From Phocaeicola fibrisolvens (GTDB lineage: Bacteria > Bacteroidota > Bacteroidia > Bacteroidales > Bacteroidaceae), in contig NZ_JAOQJI010000016.1 of assembly GCF_025567125.1 (NCBI RefSeq), positions 1-64,000 of the forward strand: DNA of 64,000 bases. The letters are read 5' to 3'. Shown here one piece after another: positions 51,539 to 60,738 of this stretch. The stretch's first letter is position 1; every line of letters begins with the position of its first letter. The notes beneath the pieces were generated by a model, which did no database searches, was not told the origin of the DNA, and saw only the letters and a program-made list of their open reading frames with translations. Both the position numbers and the translations under genes were made by a program.

Positions 51539-52471
51539 TTAATTAGGTATTATCAAAGTTATCGCTTCTGGAGAAATAGTTATTTCAATCGGGAAATGAC
51601 GGTCTAACCACAGACGCCCATCCAAACTGACTTCCGCATTTTGCGCACGCAATACCTTGACACATCGCGTACGATAAGGTTTCACGATTTTGTGATTCAG
51701 CAATCGCCCTTGCTGTAGCATCCACAATCCTGAAACCAATTCACGAAGTTCAGGACGATATACAACAGACACATCAAGCCATCCATTATAAGGCACTGCA
51801 CTTGGAGTCAACCCATACCCATAGGCACTCCCCACAGCCACAGCCATGATACGTCCACGAATATGTTCATCATTTACCCTCAAATGCATCCGATATAATT
51901 TCCGTTCAAATGCCACCAAAAACAAAGAAGCAAGATAAGATATCAATGGAATTCCCCAAAATCTACGGGTTTCATTCGTAATCCGTACAATTCGGGCTCC
52001 CAATCCCATATAAACCGCATTCAAGAAATAACGGGTCTGGTGCTGCTCCCCATCAAAATAACAAAAGACTCCAATGTCAATTTTCCGCAAGCGACGGTTA
52101 ATCAAGACATCTACTGCCATTTTATAATCGTCCGAACTCAATCCCCAATATTTGGCAAAATCATTTCCGATTCCATTCGGAATGATTCCCAATGCAATTT
52201 TCTGTTTGTCTTCCACCTCGGAATTCATGATTCCATTCAACGCATCATTCATGGCTCCGTCACCTCCTACCACCACAATGGTAAGATATCCGTTATTCGC
52301 CATCGTTTTTGCCAGACGTTCCACAGACCCAAATCCTTCCGACTGCACATAGTCATACTTCACTTTACACTCGTCCATGTAAGCACGAATATTCCGCCAG
52401 CGCTTTTGCGCTTTACGACTTCCGGCCTTAGGGTTATATATCACCCCCCATCTGTCTGGTTCTACTGCCAT
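51539..52471 (-). CDS. Diacylglycerol kinase-like lipid kinase
   Basis: 310 residues, DAGK/YegS catalytic family. WGVIYNPKAGSRKAQKRW starts the P-like loop, GGDGAMNDALNGIM near 64 replaces GGDGT, and GIIPNGIGNDFAKYWG is near 91. The conserved C-terminal sandwich follows. Likely substrate is diacylglycerol or a related lipid; sphingoid base phosphorylation is also possible in Bacteroides. The start at 52471 (MAVEPDRWGV) is chosen because the frame further upstream overlaps the end of miaA. It lies between miaA and kdsA. Confidence 0.88.
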   Translation of the reverse strand: MAVEPDRWGVIYNPKAGSRKAQKRWRNIRAYMDECKVKYDYVQSEGFGSVERLAKTMANNGYLTIVVVGGDGAMNDALNGIMNSEVEDKQKIALGIIPNGIGNDFAKYWGLSSDDYKMAVDVLINRRLRKIDIGVFCYFDGEQHQTRYFLNAVYMGLGARIVRITNETRRFWGIPLISYLASLFLVAFERKLYRMHLRVNDEHIRGRIMAVAVGSAYGYGLTPSAVPYNGWLDVSVVYRPELRELVSGLWMLQQGRLLNHKIVKPYRTRCVKVLRAQNAEVSLDGRLWLDRHFPIEITISPEAITLIIPN

Positions 52472-52476
52472 ATCCG

Positions 52477-53388
52477 TTAATTTATCAAATCCATAATTCG
52501 TTTTACATTCTCCTCGGTCGAAGCCTCCGCATTCATCCAATGAATGTGGAATCCTCTTCTTTCCATACCCCTGAACCATGTCATCTGCCGTTTGGCAAAC
52601 TGATGTATGGCTATTTCAAGCTGGGTGAACATCTCCTCATACGAAAGCTTTCCAACCACATACAAGGTAAGATACTTATACTCCAATCCATAATAAATCA
52701 AATCATCCGGATGGATACCCTCAGCCAACAAGGATTTCACCTCATCCACCATCCCTTCCTCCAAACGCTTCTCCAACCGCCGGGTAATTTTTTCTCTCCG
52801 CAATTCACGGTTAATATCTACTCCGACAATCAAACTGTTTATTTCCGGGAAGGAACGCGCATTGACATCCTGCTTTAAATAGTATTCTTCTATTTCAATG
52901 GCGCGGATAGCCCGCTTCACGGTATCCACATCTGTGGAATTATGCAACTTCTTATAGTGACTCAATATCTCAGTCAACTCATCCAAAGACTTGGCAGACA
53001 GACGTGCACGCAACTCCTTATTTTCCGGCACAGGAAGAAGACGGTAGCCTTTCAATATTGACTCCAAATACATGCCTGTTCCCCCACATAAAATCGGCAT
53101 AAGTCCTCTGGCCTTCATGTCTTCATACGCCGCTAAAAAATCCCGCTGGTATTCGAATACATTGTATTTATATCCCGGATCCACAATATCAATCAAATGA
53201 TAAGGAATCCGATATCCGTCTACTACATAATCCGATAGGTCTTTCCCTGTACCCAAATCCATCCTACGATACACCTGCCGACTATCTCCGCTAATAATTT
53301 CCGTTTTCAAACGCGCTGCCAGTGCCGCAGCCAAAGAAGTTTTTCCTGAGGCTGTAGGACCAAGTATCGTAATCAAATCATAATTCAT
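52477..53388 (-). CDS. miaA: tRNA dimethylallyltransferase
   Basis: 303 residues. Walker A GPTASGKTSL is near 10-19, the ISGDSRQVYRRMDLGTGK motif near 33-50 and GGTGMYLESIL near 101. It transfers the dimethylallyl group to A37 of tRNAs reading U-starting codons. The start at 53388 (MNYDLITILGPTASGK) matches the family; the open frame to 53457 adds a hydrophobic stretch and overlaps the promoter at 53415-53422. It heads the four-gene operon. Bacteroidales often carry a second miaA; it is not in this window. Confidence 0.94.
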   Translation of the reverse strand: MNYDLITILGPTASGKTSLAAALAARLKTEIISGDSRQVYRRMDLGTGKDLSDYVVDGYRIPYHLIDIVDPGYKYNVFEYQRDFLAAYEDMKARGLMPILCGGTGMYLESILKGYRLLPVPENKELRARLSAKSLDELTEILSHYKKLHNSTDVDTVKRAIRAIEIEEYYLKQDVNARSFPEINSLIVGVDINRELRREKITRRLEKRLEEGMVDEVKSLLAEGIHPDDLIYYGLEYKYLTLYVVGKLSYEEMFTQLEIAIHQFAKRQMTWFRGMERRGFHIHWMNAEASTEENVKRIMDLIN

Positions 53389-53414
53389 AAGAACAAAATT
53401 GAGGAGTTCGGCAG

Positions 53415-53422
53415 CAAAGATA
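53415..53422 (-). promoter_or_regulatory. -7 element for the miaA operon
   Basis: The minus strand reads TATCTTTG (TAnnTTTG), 27 bases upstream of the ATG at 53388. Confidence 0.65.
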
Positions 53423-53455
53423 ACCTTTTTCTGCACAACAAGCACGATTATGAGC

Positions 53456-53491
53456 AAAAAAAAGGCCGCCAGGAAAATCCTGACGGCCTTT
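53456..53491 (-). terminator. Terminator of gapA
   Basis: A 14-bp stem with one mismatch (53461-53474 with 53478-53491) and a 3-base loop is followed on the minus strand by a T run. It lies 20 bases past the gapA stop. Confidence 0.92.
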
Positions 53492-53511
53492 GCTATATGG
53501 TTTTAAACTAA

Positions 53512-54522
53512 TTAGCAGTTTACAGAAGCCATGTGAGCAATCAAATCCAATACTTTGTTAGAATAACCGATTTCGTTGTCATACCAAGAAACGACCTTAA
53601 CGAAAGTATCAGTCAAAGCGATACCAGCTTTAGCATCGAAGATAGAAGTGTGAGTGTCACCCAAGAAGTCAGAAGAAACAACTGCATCTTCAGTGTAACC
53701 CAGGATACCCTTCAATTCGCCTTCAGAAGCTTCCTTCATAGCAGCGCAGATTTCAGCGTAAGTAGCCGGTTTAGCCAAGTTTACAGTCAAGTCAACTACA
53801 GATACATCCAAAGTCGGAACACGCATAGACATACCAGTCAATTTACCGTTCAAAGCCGGGATAACTTTACCTACAGCTTTAGCAGCACCTGTTGAAGACG
53901 GGATGATGTTACCAGAAGCAGCACGACCACCTCTCCAGTCTTTCATAGAAGGACCGTCAACAGTTTTCTGAGTAGCAGTAGTAGAGTGAACTGTAGTCAT
54001 CAAACCATCAGTGATACCCCATTTGTCGTTCAAAACCTTAGCAATCGGAGCCAAGCAGTTAGTAGTACAAGAAGCGTTAGAAACGAACTGAGTACCCTTA
54101 ACGTAAGTCTTTTCGTTAACACCGCAAACGAACATCGGAGTGTCATCCTTAGAAGGAGCTGACATTACTACATATTTAGCACCTGCCTGAATGTGAGCCT
54201 GAGCTTTTTCTTTAGTCAGGAACAAACCAGTTGATTCAACTACGTATTCAGCGCCAACTGCATCCCATTTCAAATCAGCAGGATTCTTTTCAGCAGTTAC
54301 ACGGATTTCTTTACCGTTAACAATCAATTTGCTGTTTTCAACGTCAGCTTCGATAGTACCGTTGAATTTACCGTGCATAGTATCATATTTCAACATGTAT
54401 GCCAAGTAATCAACCGGACACAAGTCGTTAATACCTACGATCTGAATATCGTTTCTGTTCTGAGCTGCACGGAATACGAAACGGCCGATACGACCGAAAC
54501 CGTTAATACCTACTTTAATCAT
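53512..54522 (-). CDS. gapA: Glyceraldehyde-3-phosphate dehydrogenase, type I
   Basis: 336 residues. NAD-binding INGFGRIGR is at 6-14, the catalytic Cys in SNASCTTNCLAP near 150-161 and the catalytic His in TTVHSTTATQ near 180. It is the glycolytic oxidation of glyceraldehyde-3-phosphate. Codon choice is strongly biased (GTA, GCT, AAC), expected for one of the most expressed genes. Monocistronic with a strong promoter and terminator. Confidence 0.97.
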   Translation of the reverse strand: MIKVGINGFGRIGRFVFRAAQNRNDIQIVGINDLCPVDYLAYMLKYDTMHGKFNGTIEADVENSKLIVNGKEIRVTAEKNPADLKWDAVGAEYVVESTGLFLTKEKAQAHIQAGAKYVVMSAPSKDDTPMFVCGVNEKTYVKGTQFVSNASCTTNCLAPIAKVLNDKWGITDGLMTTVHSTTATQKTVDGPSMKDWRGGRAASGNIIPSSTGAAKAVGKVIPALNGKLTGMSMRVPTLDVSVVDLTVNLAKPATYAEICAAMKEASEGELKGILGYTEDAVVSSDFLGDTHTSIFDAKAGIALTDTFVKVVSWYDNEIGYSNKVLDLIAHMASVNC

Positions 54523-54626
54523 TTTGTTTAAAATTTAAAGGTTTTATAATTGCTTTATAAACACTCACTCTTATTTGTAATCAAAGAGAAGTATTAAAAT
54601 GTCATCTATTCCCCTTGACTGCGATG

Positions 54627-54655
54627 CAAAAATAAGTATTTCTTTTTAAAGTCAA
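54627..54655 (-). promoter_or_regulatory. Promoter of gapA
   Basis: The minus strand has TTG of TTGAC (54655-54651) about 18 bases before TATTTTTG (54634-54627), fitting the Bacteroides -33/-7 pattern. The start codon is 104 bases downstream, so there is a leader of about 100 bases, AT-rich and without clear structure. Confidence 0.6.
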
Positions 54656-54763
54656 TCAAGAAAGAGAAAAAAAATAATCAAAAAAAGTCGAGTTTTACAC
54701 CTTATTTATATATATAGGCAGATTTTATTTCATTTTTACTTCAAAAAATGTCTATTTGCAATC

Positions 54764-55717
54764 TCAATATACCAAATTGACATTATCAATCCATAATTTA
54801 TTGCCCGGTGATCCGATAAAAGCTCCTCCCATACTGGAAGTAAATTGCAGAATCAAGTGCGTAGGATGCTCATTTTCTCCAGCCCACCCCACTTCTTTGA
54901 TCAACTTACTTTCTCCCTTACTATTACGGGCATAGTAGCCTCCCGCCCCCAGTTTCATCAAATCGGGCACATAACGCTTATCTTGTGTGATGTCTCCGTA
55001 CATGATTTCATAAGTTGCTCCATTGTGCCAGTCCTGTGTCTGGCTATACTTTACGGCTACTGTACCCACACGTTTAGCAATAATATTTCCCTCAGCATCT
55101 TCCGTACGTTTCTGCAACAAGCATACCATAATGGCACAATCCTTTCCTGGAATAGTAGCCTTCTTACTGAAGCCCGTTTGACGAATCCGGTTGGGTTCCC
55201 CCGACATCTGTACTTTATAATCATACCGGACAGCTTTCGGACGAGATGTAAAGGGAAGTCCTGAATTCAAGGCCTTTTCTCCATCTTTGGTCCCAGTAAT
55301 CGGTTCCTTCATATCACCTAAAAACATAGAACCTGATGCCAGCACCGTAATATTAACCATTCCCAGCACTTTTACACTTTCTATGTGGGTTTCAAGGCGG
55401 GCGCAATACCCATCCCCTCTTTTTTCCGGATATACACTAGTATTGGTCTTTACAATTCCCATTACTTTCGCCATCACATTTGAATTACCCCACGGAGAGC
55501 CTCCTTGATTTACATAAGCGACATTCCCGTCAATTTCTTTTGTGGGCCCCAGTTCATATAATAGTTTGGTATTTCCCCCAATGATACCAGATTCATGAAT
55601 GCGCCGAGTCACCCATTCATCCATATCACCATATTTAATCGGTACAACCTTCTCCTGCGCTTGCATAGCTAATGGCAATACAGCCAAAGCCCCACCTAAA
55701 ATCCAATTCCACTTCAT
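54764..55717 (-). CDS. PCMD domain-like exported protein
   Basis: 317 residues with signal peptide (MKWNWILGGALAVLPLAMQAQ). Its body resembles the putative carbohydrate-metabolism domain (PCMD): LPFTSRPKAVRYDYKVQMSG near 170 and the end LILQFTSSMGGAFIGSPGNKLWIDNVNLVY. Such proteins usually lie in or near polysaccharide or fimbrial-like loci. Here it is alone between gapA and a SPOR lipoprotein. Function unknown. The start at 55717 is chosen for the signal peptide; the frame opens at 55756. Confidence 0.72.
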   Translation of the reverse strand: MKWNWILGGALAVLPLAMQAQEKVVPIKYGDMDEWVTRRIHESGIIGGNTKLLYELGPTKEIDGNVAYVNQGGSPWGNSNVMAKVMGIVKTNTSVYPEKRGDGYCARLETHIESVKVLGMVNITVLASGSMFLGDMKEPITGTKDGEKALNSGLPFTSRPKAVRYDYKVQMSGEPNRIRQTGFSKKATIPGKDCAIMVCLLQKRTEDAEGNIIAKRVGTVAVKYSQTQDWHNGATYEIMYGDITQDKRYVPDLMKLGAGGYYARNSKGESKLIKEVGWAGENEHPTHLILQFTSSMGGAFIGSPGNKLWIDNVNLVY

Positions 55718-55828
55718 AGATATAATCCAAAATATTTTCAGTCGGCAAATATACAAAAAAAAGCGACCGTTATTATACGGTCGCTTTCAATCCTAATATA
55801 TGGGATAATAAATCTTACCTATATCACA

Positions 55829-56317
55829 TTAATATACCCGATACAACAGCCAAGATCCCTGGAAATCCTCACGATTCGGATATTTTGCCTTGAATGCATC
55901 TTTTGCACGAACTGCTTCTTCTCTTGTATCGAAAGACTCAACAATTACACGATACATATTACGTTCTGCATTATACACCACCTTAGCATTGTATCCATCT
56001 CTGTCGAGCATGGTTTTCAAGCCATCTGCATTTGCTTTTACACCAAAACTTCCACAAACCACACTGTAAGCCTTCAATCCGTCACCTGAAACGAGTTCTA
56101 CTTTTTCCTCGCGTACAGGAGCTGTAGAAACGACCGGAGCTGGAGCTGTTTCTACTGCAGGAGCTTCTGCCGGTGTCTCTGTAGCAGCTGATGCCTCAGC
56201 CAATTCTTGCTGTTTAGCCTTTTCATAAGCTTTCTTGTAAGCACTTTCACTTGATTTACAAGAAGAGAACGCTAGTGCAGTGCACAATGCCATTCCCATT
56301 ACAACTACTTTCTTCAT
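55829..56317 (-). CDS. SPOR domain lipoprotein
   Basis: 162 residues. A lipobox-type signal (MALCTALAFSSC near 8-19) anchors it. An Ala/Pro/Glu-rich linker (about 40-75) leads to a C-terminal SPOR domain (YSVVCGSFGVKANADGLKTML to EAVRAKDAFKAKYP), which binds peptidoglycan with stripped stem peptides at the division site. A cell-division or wall-remodelling role is expected. The start at 56317 follows the -7 element at 56359-56366. Confidence 0.88.
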   Translation of the reverse strand: MKKVVVMGMALCTALAFSSCKSSESAYKKAYEKAKQQELAEASAATETPAEAPAVETAPAPVVSTAPVREEKVELVSGDGLKAYSVVCGSFGVKANADGLKTMLDRDGYNAKVVYNAERNMYRVIVESFDTREEAVRAKDAFKAKYPNREDFQGSWLLYRVY

Positions 56318-56358
56318 GTTATCTATACCAATTAGATGAATATTCAAATTATTTGTTG

Positions 56359-56366
56359 CAAAGGTA
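56359..56366 (-). promoter_or_regulatory. -7 element for the SPOR lipoprotein gene
   Basis: The minus strand reads TACCTTTG (TAnnTTTG), 42 bases upstream of the start codon. Confidence 0.6.
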
Positions 56367-56471
56367 ACAATATAAAATCTGCCTGACTATTAAAATCAGT
56401 TAATTATACATTCCAAGCAACCCTGATGTGCATTTTTCAATAAAAAAAGAACAACTTATCAGGATTATTAT

Positions 56472-56479
56472 TAGATTTG
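56472..56479 (+). promoter_or_regulatory. -7 element for the ytxH cluster
   Basis: TAGATTTG matches TAnnTTTG, 30 bases upstream of the YtxH start. Confidence 0.55.
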
Positions 56480-56508
56480 TAAAGTAATAACTTTTAAAAA
56501 GTAGATTT

Positions 56509-56712
56509 ATGAAAGCATTAAGTATTGTAGCAGCATTCTTGGGCGGTGTTACTTTAGGAGCTGCAGCAGGCATTTTATTTGCCCCGGAAAAAGGTGAAGA
56601 CACCCGTAGAAAAATTGCGGAAGTCCTTCGCAAAAAAGGAATTCGCTTGAATCGTGCTGAAATGGACGATTTAGTCGATCAAATAGCAGCCGAAGTAAAA
56701 GACGCTGAATAA
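56509..56712 (+). CDS. YtxH domain protein
   Basis: 67 residues. A glycine-rich hydrophobic N-terminus (AAFLGGVTLGAAAGILFAPEKGEDTRRKIAEVL) is the YtxH signature: one membrane helix followed by a charged amphipathic tail. YtxH proteins are linked to general stress in other phyla; the molecular role is unknown. First of three small envelope genes ahead of a tricorn-like protease. Confidence 0.85.
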   Translation: MKALSIVAAFLGGVTLGAAAGILFAPEKGEDTRRKIAEVLRKKGIRLNRAEMDDLVDQIAAEVKDAE

Positions 56713-56784
56713 TTTGTCATAAGTATAAAGCAGGCTTTGGAGGAAAAGTCTGCTTTATATTTTTCCCACTTATAATAATTGCTT

Positions 56785-57153
56785 ATGTTTGCAAACGATA
56801 AGAGCATTGACAATCTGGAATCTCTGTTTAAAGAAGTCCGGAAATATCTCGAACTGCAAGGCCAATATATAAAACTTGACTTAGTCGAAAAACTGACCAT
56901 TTTGCTGTCTACCTTAATCCTCATATTAATTATTATTATTTTAAGCATGATGGCCCTTTTCTATTTTTCATTCATGCTTGTCTATGCTTTGGCTCCGCTT
57001 GTTGGAAGCCTAATTGGAGGATATGCCATCATCGGAGGTGTAGTACTACTTATGGCCATACTAATTTACCGCATGCGCAAACAATGGATATTCCAGCCGA
57101 TGGTGCATTTCCTGGCACGGCTATTCCTTGATGAACCTACTTCAAAAGAATAA
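56785..57153 (+). CDS. Holin-X-like (phage_holin_3_6 family) membrane protein
   Basis: 122 residues with two long hydrophobic helices (about 39-70 and 76-98) between a charged N-terminus (NLESLFKEVRKYLELQGQYIKLDLVEKL) and a basic C-terminus. This matches the PF07332 actinobacterial holin-X family, which in Bacteroidales is a chromosomal envelope gene, not phage lysis. The ATG at 56785 is chosen over an upstream TTG. It lies between the YtxH and 86-residue genes. Confidence 0.8.
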   Translation: MFANDKSIDNLESLFKEVRKYLELQGQYIKLDLVEKLTILLSTLILILIIIILSMMALFYFSFMLVYALAPLVGSLIGGYAIIGGVVLLMAILIYRMRKQWIFQPMVHFLARLFLDEPTSKE

Positions 57154-57157
57154 AATA

Positions 57158-57418
57158 ATGAATGAAATAAAACCTTCTCCAAATTATAGTGTAGAAATAA
57201 TCTCTCAACTGAGAGCCGAAAAGAAAAAAGAGTTGAGAGAGTCAAAAGAACGTATCCAGTTTCTGACACAAAGTTTATTTTCTCCTCAAAGAAGCAAAAA
57301 TAAGATGGAGAACATGATGCAGCACATCAACGCCGGAATAGCTGCTTACGACGGACTGCGAACCGGTATCATGATATTCCAACGCATTCACCATTTTTTT
57401 AACCGAAAGAAAAGATAA
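57158..57418 (+). CDS. Small conserved protein of the ytxH/holin-like cluster
   Basis: 86 residues (MNEIKPSPNYSVEIISQLRAEKKK...). A charged helical first half with likely coiled coil (EKKKELRESKERIQFL) leads to a C-terminal hydrophobic segment (AGIAAYDGLRTGIMIFQRIHHFF) and basic end. No known domain. It begins 4 bases after the holin-like gene and ends 10 bases before the tricorn-like protease, so all are likely on one transcript. Confidence 0.72.
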   Translation: MNEIKPSPNYSVEIISQLRAEKKKELRESKERIQFLTQSLFSPQRSKNKMENMMQHINAGIAAYDGLRTGIMIFQRIHHFFNRKKR

Positions 57419-57428
57419 AAAATCACAC

Positions 57429-60400
57429 ATGAAAACAAAGTTACTTTTTGCTGCTCTTGCCGCATTTAGTGCTGCAGGAGCAGCAGAGAATCCGTTATGG
57501 ATGCGCCATTGTGCCATTTCACCAGACGGAAATACCATTGCTTTTTGTTATAAAGGAGACATCTACACTGTGCCCTCAACTGGTGGAAATGCCCGACAAC
57601 TAACGACCAATCAGTCCTATGACACAAATCCAATATGGAGTCCAGACGGACAACAAATTGCCTTTGCCTCTGCCCGACAAGGAAGTTTAGACATTTACTT
57701 AATCTCCAAAGAGGGAGGAACCCCCAAAAGACTTACCACCCACTCCGGGAATGAATTGCCCGTTACTTTCACTGACAATGGGCATCTTTTGTTCAGAGCA
57801 AGTGTGATGCCGGATGCGATAGACCTGTCCTTCCCGAGTTCCCAGTTTCCGCAAGTATATGAAGTCAACACCCAAGGAGGACGCCCCGTCCTGTATTCCT
57901 CTTTTCCCATGGAAGACATCAGCGTGGCTAAAGATGGGACTACCCTGCTCTATCACGACCAAAAAGGCTACGAAGACCCTTGGCGCAAACATCATACTTC
58001 TTCCATTACACGCGACATCTGGCTCAGCAAGGAAGACGTCAACCACCAGCGCACTTACCAGAAACTGACCTCCTTCAACGGAGAAGACCGCAACCCAGTA
58101 TGGAGTGGCGACAACCAGTCGTTCTACTACCTGAGTGAAAAAGAAGGTTCGTTCAATGTATTCAAGCGCAACTTGGATGGGAGCAACGAAGTACAGCTGA
58201 CCCACCATACCCAACACCCGGTACGTTTCCTGTCTGCCGCCCAGAACGGTTTGTTATGCTACGGCTACGACGGCGAAATCTATACGGTTAAAGAAGGGCA
58301 GTCTCCACAGAAAGTCAACATCCGCATCGTGACAGACCAGACTGAAACGGAACTGGCTCACCAGATAAGAACCTCAGGGGCTACGGAAATCGCTGTTTCT
58401 CCCAATGGAAAAGAAGTGGCTTTCGTACTCCACGGAGATGTATTCGTCACTTCTACCGACTACAAAACCACCAAGCAAATCACAGATACCCCCGAACAGG
58501 AACGTAGCATAGATTTTTCTCCAGACGGACGGAGCATCGTATATGCCTCTGAACGGAATGGTATCTGGCAAGTTTATCAGTCTACCCTTACCGAAAAGGA
58601 AGAAAAATTATTCACTTATGCGACCGGCATTAAGGAAGAACGGCTTACGCAAACGCAAATCGCCTCTTTCCAGCCCCAATATAGCCCAGACGGTAAGAAA
58701 GTAGCCTTCCTTGAAAATCGTACGACTTTGCGCGTGCTCAACCTGAAAGACAAATCCGTATGCACCGCAATGGACGGGAAGTACGAATATTCTTACAGCG
58801 ATGGGGACCAGTGGTTCCAATGGAGTCCCGACAGCCGCTGGCTGCTTTGCGGCTATATCGGTACAGGTGGATGGAATAACAGCGACGTGGCGTTAGTCAA
58901 TGCTTCCGGCAATGGCGAAATCCACAACCTGACAGAAAGCGGATACAATGATTCCAACGCAAAATGGGTGCTGGACGGAAAAGCCATGATTTGGGAAAGC
59001 GATCGGGCAGGCTACAGAAGTCATGGAAGCTGGGGAGCGGAAAGTGATATCTATATCATGTTTTTTGACCTAGAAGCATACGAACGATTCCGCCTCAACA
59101 AGGAAGAACTTGCTTTGATGGAAGAAAAAGAGCAACAAGATGATAAGAAGAAAGAGAAAAAGGAAAAATCAGAAAAAGAAAAAGCCATAAAACCACTTAC
59201 CTTCGATTTGGAAAACTGTCGTGACCGTATTATTCGGTTAACTGTAAATTCTTCCCACTTGGGAGATGCTGTGCTCAGTCCGAAAGGTGACAAGCTCTAC
59301 TACCAGGCTTCCTTTGAAGGTGGAGCCGATTTATGGGTACATGATTTAAAAGAACAAAAGACCGAACTATTGTTAAAAGGTATCGGATATGGCTCACTGA
59401 CATGCGACAAAGAAAACAAACATATTTTTCTTTGCAGCAACGGGGGAATCAAAAAGATCAACCCAGACAAGCACCAGATTGAAAACGTCAACTTTGAAGC
59501 CTTATTCAATTATCGTCCATTCAAAGAACGCGAATACATCTTCAATCATGTATGGCAACAAGTTCTCGATAAATTCTATGTTCCCGATCTACACGGCACA
59601 GACTGGAAATTTTATCGGGAAAGCTATGCGCGCTTCCTTCCACATATCAACAACAACTATGATTTTCAGGAAATGTTGAGTGAATTGTTGGGCGAACTGA
59701 ACGGTTCACACACAGGAGCTCGATATGCCGCACCGGGAGCCACGCTATCTACCGCATGTTTAGGAGTCTTCTTTGACAATAAATATGAGGGAGATGGACT
59801 TAAAATTCAGGAAATCATAGCTAAAGGACCGTTCGCTGTCAAGAAAACGGATGTTACCCCAGGATGCATCATTGAAAAAATTGATGGGCAACCAGTCTTG
59901 AAGGATATTGATTATTATCCGATGCTGGAGGGAAAAGCAGGCAAAAATGTACAATTGACCATTTATAATCCGCAAAATGGCAAACGTTTCCAAACAACCA
60001 TAAAAGCTATCACTACAGGACAACAAAACGAACTGCTTTACAAACGCTGGGTAAAGAGAAACGAAAAAATAGTTGAGAAACTGTCGGGAGGACGAATAGC
60101 CTACGTACATGTCAAAGGAATGGATAGTCCTAGTTTCCGTGAAGTATATAGCGAATTGTTAAGCGATCGCAACCGTAACAAAGAAGCTGTCATTGTAGAT
60201 ACCCGCCACAACGGAGGCGGATGGCTTCATGATGACTTGGCAACTTTATTGAGTGGAAAAGAATACCAACGGTTTGTCCCACGCGGGCAATACATCGGCA
60301 GCGACCCGTTCAATAAATGGCTAAAACCTTCTTGTGTGATGGTTTGCGAAGACAACTACAGCAACGCCCACGGCTTCCCTTGGGTCTACAAGGAACTGAA

Positions 60401-60665
60401 AATTGGCAAACTGATTGGAACCCCCGTTCCAGGTACAATGACCGCCGTATGGTGGGAACGCCAAATTGACCCAACTATTGTGTTCGGCATTCCGCAGGTA
60501 GGCTGCATGGATATGCGTGGCCAATATATGGAAAACAAGCAATTGGAACCGGATATCAAAGTGTATAACACCCCTGAAAAATCTCTGAAGGGAGAAGACG
60601 AGCAACTGGAAGCTGCTATCAAAGAAATGCTCAAAGAAGCAGATGCTTTAAAAAGCAAACAATAA
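57429..60665 (+). CDS. Tricorn-like protease (S41 family)
   Basis: 1078 residues. A signal-like N-terminus (MKTKLLFAALAAFSAAGAAE) precedes WD/PD40 beta-propeller repeats to about residue 650 (IWSPDGQQIAFAS, FSPDGRSIVYASE, YSPDGKKVAFLEN). A Lys/Glu-rich linker (about 555-585) interrupts them. Then come the C1/PDZ region (CLGVFFDNKYEGDGLKIQEII) and the S41 peptidase core. Catalytic candidates are His in LGELNGSHTGAR near 760 and Ser in DNYSNAHGFPWVYKEL near 980. It probably degrades peptides in the periplasm. It follows the small envelope genes closely and ends at a hairpin. Confidence 0.9.
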   Translation: MKTKLLFAALAAFSAAGAAENPLWMRHCAISPDGNTIAFCYKGDIYTVPSTGGNARQLTTNQSYDTNPIWSPDGQQIAFASARQGSLDIYLISKEGGTPKRLTTHSGNELPVTFTDNGHLLFRASVMPDAIDLSFPSSQFPQVYEVNTQGGRPVLYSSFPMEDISVAKDGTTLLYHDQKGYEDPWRKHHTSSITRDIWLSKEDVNHQRTYQKLTSFNGEDRNPVWSGDNQSFYYLSEKEGSFNVFKRNLDGSNEVQLTHHTQHPVRFLSAAQNGLLCYGYDGEIYTVKEGQSPQKVNIRIVTDQTETELAHQIRTSGATEIAVSPNGKEVAFVLHGDVFVTSTDYKTTKQITDTPEQERSIDFSPDGRSIVYASERNGIWQVYQSTLTEKEEKLFTYATGIKEERLTQTQIASFQPQYSPDGKKVAFLENRTTLRVLNLKDKSVCTAMDGKYEYSYSDGDQWFQWSPDSRWLLCGYIGTGGWNNSDVALVNASGNGEIHNLTESGYNDSNAKWVLDGKAMIWESDRAGYRSHGSWGAESDIYIMFFDLEAYERFRLNKEELALMEEKEQQDDKKKEKKEKSEKEKAIKPLTFDLENCRDRIIRLTVNSSHLGDAVLSPKGDKLYYQASFEGGADLWVHDLKEQKTELLLKGIGYGSLTCDKENKHIFLCSNGGIKKINPDKHQIENVNFEALFNYRPFKEREYIFNHVWQQVLDKFYVPDLHGTDWKFYRESYARFLPHINNNYDFQEMLSELLGELNGSHTGARYAAPGATLSTACLGVFFDNKYEGDGLKIQEIIAKGPFAVKKTDVTPGCIIEKIDGQPVLKDIDYYPMLEGKAGKNVQLTIYNPQNGKRFQTTIKAITTGQQNELLYKRWVKRNEKIVEKLSGGRIAYVHVKGMDSPSFREVYSELLSDRNRNKEAVIVDTRHNGGGWLHDDLATLLSGKEYQRFVPRGQYIGSDPFNKWLKPSCVMVCEDNYSNAHGFPWVYKELKIGKLIGTPVPGTMTAVWWERQIDPTIVFGIPQVGCMDMRGQYMENKQLEPDIKVYNTPEKSLKGEDEQLEAAIKEMLKEADALKSKQ

Positions 60666-60684
60666 TCTGATGTTCCCAATCTAC

Positions 60685-60726
60685 AAAAACGGAGAAAGAC
60701 GCATCTCGTATCTTTCCCCGTTTTTT
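60685..60726 (+). terminator. Terminator of the tricorn-like protease gene
   Basis: AAAAACGGAGAAAGA (60685-60699) pairs with TCTTTCCCCGTTTTT (60711-60725) except for one mismatch, ending in a T run. It also lies just past the convergent GH88 gene. Confidence 0.85.
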
Positions 60727-60738
60727 CTGAATAACCTG

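Noticed and set aside
56785..57153. Prophage holin
   Set aside because: No other phage gene is near; the family in Bacteroidales is a chromosomal envelope protein next to YtxH.
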